Shown here piece by piece: positions 9,371 to 18,595 of a stretch of DNA of 64,000 bases. Every line of letters starts with the position of its first letter. The first letter of the stretch is position 1. The notes beneath the pieces were generated by a model, which ran no database searches, was not told the DNA's origin, and worked only from the letters and a program-made list of their open reading frames with translations. The DNA is from Paraburkholderia phenazinium. Lineage in GTDB: Bacteria; Pseudomonadota; Gammaproteobacteria; Burkholderiales; Burkholderiaceae. The position numbers and the translations under genes are program-made. The stretch spans positions 1 through 64,000 of the forward strand of contig NZ_FSRM01000002.1 of assembly GCF_900141745.1 (NCBI RefSeq). Direction: 5' to 3'.

Positions 9371-11113
9371 ATGCCAGACAAAAAACGAGCGTTGCGCTCG
9401 ACGCAGTGGTTCGGCACAGCCGACAAGAATGGTTTCATGTACCGCAGCTGGATGAAGAATCAGGGCATCCCCGATCACGAGTTCCAGGGCAAACCGATCA
9501 TCGGCATCTGCAATACATGGTCGGAGCTGACCCCGTGTAATGCGCACTTCCGCAAGATCGCGGAGCATGTCAAACGCGGGGTGTTCGAAGCAGGTGGCTT
9601 CCCGGTCGAGTTTCCGGTCTTCTCGAACGGCGAGTCGAACCTGCGCCCCACGGCCATGTTTACGCGCAACCTTGCGAGCATGGACGTGGAAGAGTCGATC
9701 CGCGGCAATCCGATCGACGCGGTTGTTCTGCTCGCGGGCTGCGACAAGACCACCCCTGCGCTCCTGATGGGCGCAGCGAGTTGCGACGTGCCCGCCATTA
9801 TGGTCAGCGGTGGCCCGATGCTCAACGGCAAACATCAAGGCCGTGACATCGGCTCCGGCACCGTTGTGTGGCAACTGAGCGAGCAGGTCAAGGCGGGCAA
9901 GATCTCGCTGCACGAATTCATGTCCGCTGAAGCCGGTATGTCGCGCTCGGCGGGTACCTGCAATACGATGGGCACCGCTTCGACCATGGCCTGCATGGCT
10001 GAGGCGCTTGGCGTCACGTTGCCGCATAACGCCGCGATTCCTGCGGTGGATGCACGCCGCTACGTGCTTGCCCATATGTCCGGCATGCGTATCGTCGAGA
10101 TGGCGCTTGACGACCTGCGCCTGTCGAAGCTGCTGACGCGCGAAGCATTCGAGAACGCGATTCGCGTGAATGCCGCGATTGGCGGCTCCACCAATGCAGC
10201 GATCCATCTGAAGGCGATTGCCGGGCGGATTGGCGTGGACCTCGAACTCGACGACTGGACCCGCGTGGGCCGCGGCACGCCGACGCTCGTCGACCTGCAG
10301 CCGTCGGGCCGCTTCCTGATGGAAGAGTTTTACTATGCGGGCGGCTTGCCTGCGGTGCTTCGACGTCTCGGCGAAGCGGGCCTGCTGCCGCATCCGGATG
10401 CGTTGACCGCGAATGGTCAGTCGCTGTGGGACAACAACAAGGAAGCGCCGCTCTATAACGACGAAGTGATTCGTCCTCTGGACAAACCTCTCGTCGCCGA
10501 CGGTGGGCTCTGCGTATTGCGCGGCAACCTCGCACCGAATGGCGCCGTGCTCAAGCCCTCCGCAGCCACGGCGTCGCTGCTCAAGCACCGCGGCCGCGCT
10601 GTCGTGTTCGAAAACTTCGACGACTACAAGGCACGCATCGGCGACCCCGAACTCGACGTGACCGCGGACTCCGTGCTCGTGATGAAGAATTGCGGGCCGA
10701 AGGGTTATCCGGGCATGGCCGAAGTGGGCAACATGGGCTTGCCGCCGAAGCTGCTCGCTCAAGGTGTGACGGACATGGTGCGCGTCTCGGATGCGCGCAT
10801 GAGCGGCACCGCTTACGGCACCGTCGTGCTGCACGTGTCGCCGGAAGCGCGGGCGGGCGGCCCGCTCGCCGTGGTCCGCGAAGGCGACTGGATCGAACTG
10901 GACGCCCTCGCCGGACGGCTCCACCTGGACGTCAGCGCGGAAGAACTGACCGCGCGTCTGGCCGACTGGGCAGAATCGCAGCAGAAGTCGCCGGCTGATA
11001 CGAGCGGATACCGCCAGCTTTATGTCGATCACGTTCTGCAAGCCGATCAGGGTTGCGACTTCGACTTCCTGGTGGGATGCCGCGGCGCCGAGGTGCCTCG
11101 CCACTCGCATTGA
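9371..11113 (+). CDS. L-arabonate dehydratase (IlvD/Edd family)
   Basis: Iron-sulphur dehydratase converting L-arabonate to 2-keto-3-deoxy-L-arabonate, second stage of oxidative arabinose catabolism; 580 residues. The ATG at 9371 has GGAGG 5 bp upstream and gives the family N-terminus (ALRSTQWFG). Cluster cysteines are visible in ICNTWSELTPCN, LLAGCDKTTPA and SAGTCNTMGTAS. C-terminal KNCGPKGYPGMAE and RMSGTAYGTV are family signatures. It is divergent from the dehydrogenase-araFGH operon across a shared operator region, which fixes arabinose as the likely substrate over other sugar acids. The downstream steps (ketodeoxyarabonate dehydratase, ketoglutarate semialdehyde dehydrogenase) are not in the window. 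Confidence 0.92.
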   Translation: MPDKKRALRSTQWFGTADKNGFMYRSWMKNQGIPDHEFQGKPIIGICNTWSELTPCNAHFRKIAEHVKRGVFEAGGFPVEFPVFSNGESNLRPTAMFTRNLASMDVEESIRGNPIDAVVLLAGCDKTTPALLMGAASCDVPAIMVSGGPMLNGKHQGRDIGSGTVVWQLSEQVKAGKISLHEFMSAEAGMSRSAGTCNTMGTASTMACMAEALGVTLPHNAAIPAVDARRYVLAHMSGMRIVEMALDDLRLSKLLTREAFENAIRVNAAIGGSTNAAIHLKAIAGRIGVDLELDDWTRVGRGTPTLVDLQPSGRFLMEEFYYAGGLPAVLRRLGEAGLLPHPDALTANGQSLWDNNKEAPLYNDEVIRPLDKPLVADGGLCVLRGNLAPNGAVLKPSAATASLLKHRGRAVVFENFDDYKARIGDPELDVTADSVLVMKNCGPKGYPGMAEVGNMGLPPKLLAQGVTDMVRVSDARMSGTAYGTVVLHVSPEARAGGPLAVVREGDWIELDALAGRLHLDVSAEELTARLADWAESQQKSPADTSGYRQLYVDHVLQADQGCDFDFLVGCRGAEVPRHSH

Positions 11114-11172
11114 AAATACGACGGCAACGGTAGCGGCCATGCCCTGCTAACCCGCGGCGTCGAATCCACTCA

Positions 11173-11202
11173 CCGGCAGGCTCGCAACGCGATGCCTGCC
11201 GG
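11173..11202 (+). terminator. Hairpin behind L-arabonate dehydratase
   Basis: CCGGCAGGC at 11173-11181 pairs with GCCTGCCGG at 11194-11202 across a 12-nt loop, 60 bp after the stop codon. No T-run follows, so it is only a probable terminator. Confidence 0.5.
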
Positions 11203-11722
11203 GTCGCAACGCCCACCTTCCGCCAATGCATCGACCCAGCTCGACGCATATCTTCAGTCACTCCTCCCACCGAATTTCGGTCGTCAAAAGCCAAATAAAT
11301 CCTGAGACTTTTATAAGGATTTTCTGAATCTCCAATTGAATTTCTTTACCAAATCCAACAATCGCGAAATTTATTTCTTACCAGATAAAATAACTCTAAC
11401 ATTTACCCTTCAGGCCGCGTGATATCCGCCGTTTACAAAAAGAGGTGGCGATCATAGGCAGACTTCGCCACCGCGGCAAATCCAATCCGCCGTATCTGGC
11501 GTATTGAATAGCCGGAATAAATCGATCTGCATCGGCATTAAGATTTGATGTCGTAAATCGAATGCATACCCGTACCAGGCGTTTCTATAAAAAATAGGAA
11601 TGCAAAGTACTGGGTGCCGCATGGAAAGCACCCGCAATGAAGTGGTCCGCCGTTCAGTCCGGAGGAGGAATGGCGCGGGCCAGCGCGCAAACGTTTGCCA
11701 ACTATTCAGGAGTGTGAAGGGT
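11203..11722. other. Intergenic region with AT-rich core, no gene seen
   Basis: About 520 bp before the Tat lipoprotein gene. Bases 11285-11410 are strongly AT-rich in an otherwise GC-rich window and probably hold its promoter. The minus-strand open frame at 11452-11856 overlaps the real gene and looks like chance. Confidence 0.5.
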
Positions 11723-14026
11723 ATGAAGAGGTCGAAACCGAGGCTGGTCGATACACAAAGAATCGTTGCGAATCCGGGCACATCGGAGACGCAGTCTGGA
11801 CAGTCAGACAGTCTCGCCATGCAGACACAAATTGCTGCAAGCATTTCGCGCCGCACTTTTCTTTACAGCCTGGGCGCCCTGGCGCTGTCGGCATGTGGTG
11901 GTGAGGGAGTGGGAACCTCGTCCGATCAGGCGGCGCAGACATCCGAAGCGTCCAGATCCGCGACGACGGCATCGGATCTGGCGCAAAGCAGTTCCTCCAC
12001 CGGCACGTTCGTGCATCCGGGCTTGCTGCACACCCAGAGCGATTTTGACCGGATGAGCCAGAAGGTCGCGGCGCAAGCTTCTCCGTGGATAGATAGCTGG
12101 AACATCCTGATCGCGAACAGTCACGCGAGCCTGTCCTATTCGCCCCGCCCGCAGGCGGTCGTCTACCGGGGCAGCGACGGCGTGCATTCGCAGAACTACA
12201 CTTTGCTGTACAACGACATCGCAGCCGCGTACGCCTGCGCGTTGCGCTGGAAAGTGACGGGCACAACGGCGTATGCCGACAAGGCGGTGCAGATCATGAA
12301 CGCCTGGTCGTCCGCATTGACCGCACTCGGCGGCGATACGAATGTCGACCTTGCCGCCGGCATTTACGGCTACGAATTTGCCAATGCTGGCGAAATCATG
12401 CGCACGTATTCGGGTTGGGCAGCCGCCGACTTCGCACGCTTCCAGAACATGATGTCCAGCATCTTTTATCCGATCAACCACGACTTCATCAACCGGCACA
12501 ACAACACCCAGGAGACGCACTATTGGGCCAACTGGGATCTGTGCAACCTGGCATCGATCATGGCCATCGGCGTGCTGTGCGATAACCAGTCGCTCTTCGA
12601 CGAAGCCGTTACGTTCTTCCAGAGCGGCCCCGGCAACGGCTGCATCCTGCAGGCGGTCTACTACGTGCATCCGGGCTATCTCGGCCAATGGCAGGAATCG
12701 GGACGTGACCAGGGGCATGCCACACTCGGCATCGCGCTGGCAGGCGCGATCTGCGAAATGGCCTGGAATCAGGGTGTCGATCTCTACGGCTACGACAACA
12801 ACCGCTTCCTCATGGGGGCTGAATACGTGGCGAAAAGCAATCTGATCGAATCGGGCACGACCTATTACACGGTGCCCTTCGTGCGCTACAACAACGTCGA
12901 CAATGTCAATCAGACCGGGTTTTCAACCTCCGCTCAGGGTACCGCGCGGCCTTGCTGGGCGCTCGTCTACAACCATTACGTCAACCGCAAGGGCATGGCC
13001 GCACCTTATACGCAGAAGTTCGCCGTGCTGGTCCAGCCGGAAGGCGGCGGAGGCAACTATGGATCAACCAGCGGCGGTTACGACCAGTTGGGCTATGGAA
13101 CGCTGACCTGCACGCTGGACGCCATCGCCAATGGCGTACCGCCGAGCGGGCTCGCCGCGACCGCAAGCGCGGGACAGGTCATCCTGTCGTGGTGGGGTAC
13201 GGCCTATGCAACGAGCTATAACGTGCAGCGCGGCACTGCATCCGGCGGCCCCTACACGACGATTGCAAGCGGCGTCACCGATCTGCTCAGCTATACGGAC
13301 AGTGGCCTCGCAGCAGGAACCTATTACTACGTCGTGACTGCGCACACGCCGTCCGGTGAAACAGCCGCGTCGAACGAGGCGGTCGCCATCACCGCCGTAC
13401 AACTGCAGACCTACCTGACTTTCGACGAAGGCAGCGGCACGAATGCGGCCGATTCAAGCGGCAAAGGGCACACGGGTACACTAACCGGCGGTGCGACCTG
13501 GGTGGCCGGCAAGCAAGGCCATGCTGTATCGCTCGACGGCAACACAGGCTATGTCAGCCTGCCCGCCAACATCGTTGCGGACATCTCTGACTTCACGATC
13601 GCGGCCTGGGTGTACTGGAACGCGTCGAAGAACTGGGAACGCATATTCGACTTCGGCAGCGGCACGGGCCGCTACATGATGCTGACACCCCGCGCCAACA
13701 CGGGCATCGCGCGCTTTGCGATCACACTCAACGGCAGCGCGGGCGAGCAGGACATCAACGGCAATGTCGCGCTGCCCACCGGACAGTGGGCGCATGTCGC
13801 GGTAACGCTGTCGGGCAGTGTCGGCACGCTGTACCTGAATGGCAACGCCATCGGCTCCAATACGGCAATGTCGTTCGCGCCGTACCTCGTGGAAAGTACC
13901 AACCAGAACTGGATCGGCCGTTCGCAGTTTGCAGCAGACCCCTACTTCAACGGCTTGATCGATGAGTTCCGCATCTATCGCAACGCGCTCACTGCCGAAC
14001 AGATCACTGCATTGATCTCGGCATAG
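11723..14026 (+). CDS. Tat-exported lipoprotein with alginate-lyase-like, FnIII-like and LamG-like domains
   Basis: Probable polysaccharide lyase anchored to the envelope; 767 residues from this start. The twin-arginine signal SRRTFLYSLGALALSAC (RR at 43-44, lipidated Cys58) marks folded export and lipid attachment. Residues about 95-470 resemble the alpha-helical alginate-lyase family, with HNNTQETHYWANWD and an ESGRDQGHATLG motif. A fibronectin-III-like module follows (about 472-558), then a LamG/concanavalin-like C-terminus (about 561-766) with FDEGSG, SLDGNTGYV and GLIDEFRIYRNALTAEQI. The start at 11723 has AGGAG 10 bp upstream; the ATG at 11819 would give a more usual short signal n-region. 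The polysaccharide substrate is unknown, and no lyase partner genes are adjacent. Confidence 0.75.
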   Translation: MKRSKPRLVDTQRIVANPGTSETQSGQSDSLAMQTQIAASISRRTFLYSLGALALSACGGEGVGTSSDQAAQTSEASRSATTASDLAQSSSSTGTFVHPGLLHTQSDFDRMSQKVAAQASPWIDSWNILIANSHASLSYSPRPQAVVYRGSDGVHSQNYTLLYNDIAAAYACALRWKVTGTTAYADKAVQIMNAWSSALTALGGDTNVDLAAGIYGYEFANAGEIMRTYSGWAAADFARFQNMMSSIFYPINHDFINRHNNTQETHYWANWDLCNLASIMAIGVLCDNQSLFDEAVTFFQSGPGNGCILQAVYYVHPGYLGQWQESGRDQGHATLGIALAGAICEMAWNQGVDLYGYDNNRFLMGAEYVAKSNLIESGTTYYTVPFVRYNNVDNVNQTGFSTSAQGTARPCWALVYNHYVNRKGMAAPYTQKFAVLVQPEGGGGNYGSTSGGYDQLGYGTLTCTLDAIANGVPPSGLAATASAGQVILSWWGTAYATSYNVQRGTASGGPYTTIASGVTDLLSYTDSGLAAGTYYYVVTAHTPSGETAASNEAVAITAVQLQTYLTFDEGSGTNAADSSGKGHTGTLTGGATWVAGKQGHAVSLDGNTGYVSLPANIVADISDFTIAAWVYWNASKNWERIFDFGSGTGRYMMLTPRANTGIARFAITLNGSAGEQDINGNVALPTGQWAHVAVTLSGSVGTLYLNGNAIGSNTAMSFAPYLVESTNQNWIGRSQFAADPYFNGLIDEFRIYRNALTAEQITALISA

Positions 14027-14039
14027 CGACGGCCTGCCG

Positions 14040-14070
14040 GATGCCGATGCCTTCTACAGGCATCGGCATC
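14040..14070. terminator. Hairpin behind the lyase-like gene
   Basis: A perfect 12-bp inverted repeat, GATGCCGATGCC / GGCATCGGCATC with a 7-nt loop, starts 14 bp after the stop codon and sits between two convergent genes. No strong T-run follows. Confidence 0.65.
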
Positions 14071-14094
14071 CACGCACGCGCAGCCTTGCTACTC

Positions 14095-15165
14095 TCACGC
14101 GAAATCCACCACCGTGCATTGCAGCCCTGCCATCTGTCCTGCGGCGTCTATCGCCGCCTCAAGAGCGGCGAATGAATACGACTGCAGCTCGACCGCGTCG
14201 AGCGGTATCTGGCCCGACGCTACCAGTGCAACCAGCGCAAGATAATCGGCACGCGTGTACATGAAATTGCCGATCAACTCCCAGTTGTTTAGCATCATCT
14301 CCTGATACGCGATCGGCAAGTCCACCTGCATGCTGCCCATCAGCACGAGCCGGCCGCCGCGGCGCAAGCTGCGCAGCGCGGCGAGCGTCGCCTGAGGATC
14401 GGTTGCCTGGCCAACCATGTCGAACGCGAGATCCGCACCGCCGCCCGACGCGGTGCGAATCGCGGCAGCGTCCTGGGTGGCATCCCCCGTCAATACGACC
14501 GGTATGACCCGCCCTCGCCCCAGTTCGACGAGCGCCTGCAGCGGTTGAGGCCGCCGGCCCAGCGCGATCACACGGGTCGCGCCCATCGCGAGCGCAGCGA
14601 GTACCGCGGCCGATCCGAAATAACCAGTGGCGCCGTTTATCACGACGGTTTCACCCGCCGTCAGCCGGCCGCGCCGCAGGCCGCCGAACGGCACCGCAAA
14701 CTTGCCGAGCACCGCAAGCCGCGTGGCTGAAACGTCTTCGAGGCCATCGAGCGCGATCAGCGTCGCAGCAGGAAACTCGGCCAGCTCGCGCAACGTGCCG
14801 TGCGGGAAATCAGCCAGCAACACACCGCTGTCCGCGCTGATCGCTGTCAGGCCGAGCAGCGCCTGAGCAGGTTCGCGCACGGTTTCATCCGCCACCCAGT
14901 AGGGATTCACCGCAACGCGTTGACCGGCGTGGAATGCCACTACGCCCTCACCGACCGCCTCTACCCGGCCCACACCGTTCGTGCCGGGTGAAAACGGCCC
15001 CGGCGGGTATGCATAGGGCAGCTTTCCTTCGACGTAGCTGCGCGTGTAACTCAAAAGCGGCACCGCTTCCATCCGCACCAGCACCGCGCCGCGACGCGGC
15101 TGCGGTTGTGCGACCTCGCGCAGGGCGAGCGGTTGACCGGGTTCATCGAGCATCCAGGCTTTCAT
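14095..15165 (-). CDS. Zinc-independent MDR alcohol dehydrogenase / quinone oxidoreductase-like protein
   Basis: NAD(P)H-dependent medium-chain oxidoreductase of 356 residues with unknown substrate. The N-terminal GroES-like part has the SPGTNGVGRVEAVGEGV segment. The nucleotide-binding fold shows VVINGATGYFGSAAVLAALAMGA. It lacks the cysteine-rich structural zinc loop of classical alcohol dehydrogenases. I chose the ATG at 15165 (GGAG 7 bp upstream) rather than an upstream in-frame codon at 15195. Just upstream, on the opposite strand, lie the leftover start and control region of a LysR gene, suggesting it was once divergently regulated. It may also be transcribed from the operon ending with the IdnO-like gene. 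Confidence 0.8.
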   Translation of the reverse strand: MKAWMLDEPGQPLALREVAQPQPRRGAVLVRMEAVPLLSYTRSYVEGKLPYAYPPGPFSPGTNGVGRVEAVGEGVVAFHAGQRVAVNPYWVADETVREPAQALLGLTAISADSGVLLADFPHGTLRELAEFPAATLIALDGLEDVSATRLAVLGKFAVPFGGLRRGRLTAGETVVINGATGYFGSAAVLAALAMGATRVIALGRRPQPLQALVELGRGRVIPVVLTGDATQDAAAIRTASGGGADLAFDMVGQATDPQATLAALRSLRRGGRLVLMGSMQVDLPIAYQEMMLNNWELIGNFMYTRADYLALVALVASGQIPLDAVELQSYSFAALEAAIDAAGQMAGLQCTVVDFA

Positions 15166-15198
15166 GTCTGACTCCAGAGAGAAGGTTGACTGCATGCC

Positions 15199-15300
15199 TT
15201 GACTCTAGAACCTGGCCACGTATTCCTGAAATCAATTACTCAAATGCGACCCATCAGCATGATTGATACAGATGGTATGAGGTCCGGCGTCGCACGCTGC
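15199..15300 (+). pseudogene. Remnant of a LysR-type regulator gene: control region plus first codons
   Basis: Bases 15199-15266 align, with about three-quarters identity and one gap, to 32479-32547, the region just upstream of and including the start of the intact LysR gene at 32540. The alignment includes ACGTATTC, GCGACCCATCA and the start ATGATTGAT. In the remnant the frame beginning at 15259 reads MIDTDGM and then loses all resemblance, running straight into the end of the IdnO-like gene. A T-N11-A box (ATT-N9-AAT, 15222-15236) is kept in both copies. The rest of the regulator gene is missing. Confidence 0.6.
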
Positions 15301-15303
15301 CAA

Positions 15304-16077
15304 TCACAGCGTCGCCGTGACTCCGCCGTCCACGTAAAGAATGTGACCGTTCACGAAGTTCGACCCGTCGCTTGCGAGGAATACCGCCGCGCCGACGAGG
15401 TCTTCGACTTCACCCCAGCGCCGCGAAGGCGTGCGTCCGATCAACCACGCGCTGAACTTCTCGTCGTTGACTAGCGCTTCAGTCAGTTCGGTTTTGAAGT
15501 ACCCCGGTCCCAGTCCATTGACCTGAATGCCGTGCTGGCCCCAGTCGATGGCCATGCCCTTGGTCAACATTTTCACCGCGCCTTTGCTCGCCGTGTAAGC
15601 GGCGATATTCGGCCGACCCAACTCGCTCTGCACCGAGCAGATGTTGATGATCTTGCCGCGCTTACGTTCGATCATATGACGCGCCACCGCTTGCCCCACC
15701 AGGAAGACGCTTTCGACGTTCGTCTTCATCAGCTCTTCCCACTGTGCATGGGAAAACTGCTCGAGGGGTGCGCGCCGTTGCATGCCCGCGTTGTTGACCA
15801 GAATATCGATCGGGCCGATCTCCCGTTCGATACGCCCGATCGCCGCCTCCACTTCGTCCGGCGACGTCACATCGAAGCTGGCGGCGTGCGCGGTTGCACC
15901 GTCGGCATTCAGCCGGCCGACAGCGTCGTTCAGGCGCGCCTCGCTGCGGGCGTTCAGAACGACCTCAGCCCCCGCTGCGGCAAGTCCTGTTGCCAATGCA
16001 TAACCGATCCCGGTACTCGAACCCGTAATCAAGGCACGGCGGCCCGCCAGATCGAACATCCCCAAGATATTCTTCAA
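15304..16077 (-). CDS. idnO: 5-keto-D-gluconate 5-reductase-like SDR (IdnO-like)
   Basis: Short-chain dehydrogenase of 257 residues, likely interconverting a 5-keto sugar acid and its alcohol with NADPH. It shows TGSSTGIGYALATGL for cofactor binding, NNAGMQRRAP, the catalytic Ser-Tyr-Lys (INICSVQSELG, then YTASKG) and the C-terminal NGHILYVDGG. The line QSELGR, GPGYFKTELTEALV and AWLIGRTPSRRWG follow E. coli IdnO. The frame begins with TTG at 16077, preceded by AGGA; an ATG at 16059 is the alternative. An L-idonate 5-dehydrogenase-like gene, its usual partner, lies 14 kb away at 30518. It follows the transporter binding-protein gene on the same strand. Confidence 0.82.
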   Translation of the reverse strand: MKNILGMFDLAGRRALITGSSTGIGYALATGLAAAGAEVVLNARSEARLNDAVGRLNADGATAHAASFDVTSPDEVEAAIGRIEREIGPIDILVNNAGMQRRAPLEQFSHAQWEELMKTNVESVFLVGQAVARHMIERKRGKIINICSVQSELGRPNIAAYTASKGAVKMLTKGMAIDWGQHGIQVNGLGPGYFKTELTEALVNDEKFSAWLIGRTPSRRWGEVEDLVGAAVFLASDGSNFVNGHILYVDGGVTATL

Positions 16078-16115
16078 CTCAGATCCTTTGCGTCCTTGCT
16101 AAAGACACCGTTTTA

Positions 16116-16146
16116 CCGCACCGGCGCACAAGGCGCCAGGGTGCGG
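16116..16146 (-). promoter_or_regulatory. Intercistronic hairpin between binding-protein and idnO-like genes
   Basis: Outer arms CCGCACC/GGTGCGG (16116-16122, 16140-16146) and inner arms GGCGC/GCGCC form a stable stem with no T-run on the transcribed strand. Placement just behind a binding-protein gene suggests mRNA stabilisation or partial attenuation. Confidence 0.5.
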
Positions 16147-16165
16147 CACATTTCAATGCGTCTCT

Positions 16166-17014
16166 TCACGACACCGGCGTGAACTTGAGCTGACTGATCG
16201 GCGTGACCTTGTCGGTCCGCACGAGGCCGTACGGTGTCTTCGGACCCAGCCACTTATTGAACACACCGCTCATCTCGCCGCTCTGCTCCATCGCCGCCAG
16301 CGCCTTGTTGACCGCATCGAGCATCGCCGGTTCGTTCTGACGCAGGCCCACCGCGATCGGCTCGATCAACATCGGCTCGGAAGCGATCGCGACCGCGCCA
16401 TCCGTGCCGTCAACCTGTTTCGTGATCTTGATGGCAGTCATCTGGTTCGTGACGAAGCCCTTCACCTTGTCCTGCTCAAGCGCGAGGAACGCCGAACTCG
16501 TATCGTGGAAGGTCACCGCCTGGCCATCCTTGATGGACAAAGGAATCGACTGCGCGGAAGTCGAACCGTCCGCGGCACTGATCTTCTGTCCAGCGAAGTC
16601 AGTTAATTTCTTCGTCGCATCGGCTTTCTTGACGACCAGCACTTCCTTGGTTGAATAGTAAGCATCGCTGAATGCAATCTGCGTTGCACGCGTCTTCGTA
16701 TAGGCAAGGTTAGCCACGACCACATCGACGCGTCCAAGCTTCAGTTGCGGAATACGCGCTTCCACAGCCAGCGGTTCGAGCTTCGCCTTGACGCCCAGTT
16801 GTTTGGCGATCCCATTGCAGAGGTCGACATCCATGCCTTCGAGCTGGCGTGTCTGCGCATCCGGATACGAAAACGGTTCGACGTTCGAATAGACACCGCA
16901 GGTCAACTCGCCGTGGCTCTTGATATCAGCCAGTTGATCCGCGTAAGCAGGAGTCAAACATGCAGCCGTACCACCAAGGACTAACAGCCCCGCAACAAAC
17001 TTCTTCCCTTGCAT
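16166..17014 (-). CDS. Amino-acid-type ABC transporter substrate-binding protein (SBP family 3)
   Basis: Periplasmic receptor of 282 residues. A signal peptide ends at AYA-DQ (about residue 25). The family 3 fold is shown by GELTCGVYSNVEPFSYPD, MDVDLCNGIAKQLGV, LKLGRVDVVVANLAYT and FSDAYYSTKEVLVV. Family members bind polar amino acids, opines or related small acids; the ligand here is not clear from sequence. Of two in-frame ATGs, the one at 17014 has AGGAG at a good 7-bp spacing, while that at 17020 is too close. It is the last transporter gene, after the two permeases and the ATPase. It sits amid sugar-acid and 5-oxoproline genes. Confidence 0.88.
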   Translation of the reverse strand: MQGKKFVAGLLVLGGTAACLTPAYADQLADIKSHGELTCGVYSNVEPFSYPDAQTRQLEGMDVDLCNGIAKQLGVKAKLEPLAVEARIPQLKLGRVDVVVANLAYTKTRATQIAFSDAYYSTKEVLVVKKADATKKLTDFAGQKISAADGSTSAQSIPLSIKDGQAVTFHDTSSAFLALEQDKVKGFVTNQMTAIKITKQVDGTDGAVAIASEPMLIEPIAVGLRQNEPAMLDAVNKALAAMEQSGEMSGVFNKWLGPKTPYGLVRTDKVTPISQLKFTPVS

Positions 17015-17085
17015 CGTCATGCTCCTGAGTTATATGAGTAAGGCTATCGATCAGCCAGGTAGTACAAGATGTCTACATCGAATCG

Positions 17086-17814
17086 TCAATGCGTACGCAG
17101 ATCGGACAGGAATCGCTGCGCACGCGCATGCTGCGGGCGTGAAAAGAACTCTTCGGGCGGCGCCGTCTCCAGAATCTTGCCGGCATCCATGAACCAGACC
17201 CGGTCGGCCACTTCGCGCGCGAAACCCATCTCGTGGGTGACGCACATCATCGTCATGCCTTCCTGGGCCAGACTCTTCATTACGTTCAGGACTTCACCCA
17301 CCATCTCCGGGTCGAGCGCGCTGGTCGGTTCGTCGAACAGCATCGCAGGAGGGTCCATTGCCAGCGCACGGGCAATCGCCACGCGCTGCTGCTGGCCCCC
17401 CGAGAGTTGCGGCGGATAGGCGCTCGCCTTGTTGGACAGTCCCACGCGTGCCAGAAGATCGGCCGCCTTACGCTCGGCGTTCGCGCGCTTCAGACCGTTT
17501 ACACGCATCGGCGAGAGCGTGATGTTCTCCAGCACCGACAGATGCGGAAACAGGTTGAACTGCTGAAACACGAAGCCGATGCGGCTTCGATAAGCATTCA
17601 GACTGAGCTTCCGGTCGTGAATATTCTGGCCATCGAACGAAATCTGTCCGCGATCGATTTCCTCGAGCCGGTTGACCGTGCGAATCAGCGTCGATTTGCC
17701 GGAGCCGGACGGTCCGCACACGACGACCACTTCGCCCTTGCGAACCTCGGCGTTCACATCCACGAGTGCGTGATATTCGCCGTACCATTTGTTGACGCTG
17801 GAAAACTTGATCAT
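17086..17814 (-). CDS. Amino-acid-type ABC transporter ATP-binding protein (GlnQ/GltL-like)
   Basis: ATPase of 242 residues that powers the polar amino acid-type importer. It has Walker [11 protein letters not shown]-loop [10 protein letters not shown], signature [15 protein letters not shown], Walker [14 protein letters not shown] and the switch histidine in VTHEMGFA. Length and sequence are typical of the family. It is preceded by GGAATT and lies 25 bp behind the permease gene, ahead of the binding protein. Confidence 0.92.
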   Translation of the reverse strand: MIKFSSVNKWYGEYHALVDVNAEVRKGEVVVVCGPSGSGKSTLIRTVNRLEEIDRGQISFDGQNIHDRKLSLNAYRSRIGFVFQQFNLFPHLSVLENITLSPMRVNGLKRANAERKAADLLARVGLSNKASAYPPQLSGGQQQRVAIARALAMDPPAMLFDEPTSALDPEMVGEVLNVMKSLAQEGMTMMCVTHEMGFAREVADRVWFMDAGKILETAPPEEFFSRPQHARAQRFLSDLRTH

Positions 17815-17839
17815 GCGAATTCCTTGGATAGTGGGACGC

Positions 17840-18595
17840 CTAGTTCTCGCTAGGCAGCGGATCAGGCAGAGAGGCCAAGGCCACCTTGCTGTTCCTCGCA
17901 GCCGAACCCGCCCGCTTCTTCGTCACGCGGCGCTCCAGATGGCGCGCGAAGCGCGTCAGCGCATAACACAGCACGAAGTAGCTCAGCGCGAGAATCAGAT
18001 ACACGGAGAACGGTTTCGTCAGCAGCCGGTTGTTGATCTGGTCGGCCGCGAACGAGATTTCCTGGACGTTGATGATGTAGCCGAGCGAAGTTTCCTTCAC
18101 CGTCGAAACGAACTGAGTGACCATGCTTGGCAGTACGTTATAAAGCGCCTGCGGCAGGATGATCGCGCGCATCGTCCCCAGGTAGCTCATGCCGAGCGCG
18201 CGCGACGCTTCGACCTGGCCTTTCGGAAGCGCCTCGATACCGGCCCGGATGATTTCGCCCAGATACGCCGAGTCGTAGACCACCAGGGCGCACAGCATCG
18301 TCACGAAGCCCGTGACCGGATAGCCGGTCAGCACGGGCACGAGAAAGTACACCCAGAAGATCACCATCAACAACGGGATGCCGCGCACCATATAGACCAG
18401 GCCCGTAGCCGGCGCACGCAGAAGCGGGAACGGACTGATCCGCGCAAGCGCCACGAGGATGCCCAGCGGAAAGGCAATGACGAGAGCCGACAGCGACAGC
18501 AGTATCGTCAGGACGATGCCGCCCAGCGGGCCATGCGGATACTGCCCGATCAGCAGCAGCGTCCAGTTGTCGCGCAGGATCTGCAACATGATCAC
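17840..18595 (-). CDS. Amino-acid-type ABC transporter permease (GltK/HisM-like)
   Basis: Inner-membrane permease of 251 residues with about five hydrophobic helices. It carries the coupling loop that contacts the ATPase ([23 protein letters not shown]). The frame starts with GTG at 18595, overlapping the stop of the previous permease by 4 bp (GTGA) with GGAG just upstream, so translation is coupled. An ATG two codons later is an alternative. The C-terminus is long and basic ([12 protein letters not shown]). Confidence 0.9.
   Translation of the reverse strand: MIMLQILRDNWTLLLIGQYPHGPLGGIVLTILLSLSALVIAFPLGILVALARISPFPLLRAPATGLVYMVRGIPLLMVIFWVYFLVPVLTGYPVTGFVTMLCALVVYDSAYLGEIIRAGIEALPKGQVEASRALGMSYLGTMRAIILPQALYNVLPSMVTQFVSTVKETSLGYIINVQEISFAADQINNRLLTKPFSVYLILALSYFVLCYALTRFARHLERRVTKKRAGSAARNSKVALASLPDPLPSEN

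Noticed and set aside
9332-11140. 602-codon minus-strand frame opposite arabonate dehydratase
   Set aside because: No domain and His/Arg-rich; antisense of a conserved IlvD-family gene with clear ribosome site.
11452-11856. 134-codon minus-strand frame
   Set aside because: Overlaps the start of the Tat lipoprotein gene; no family resemblance.
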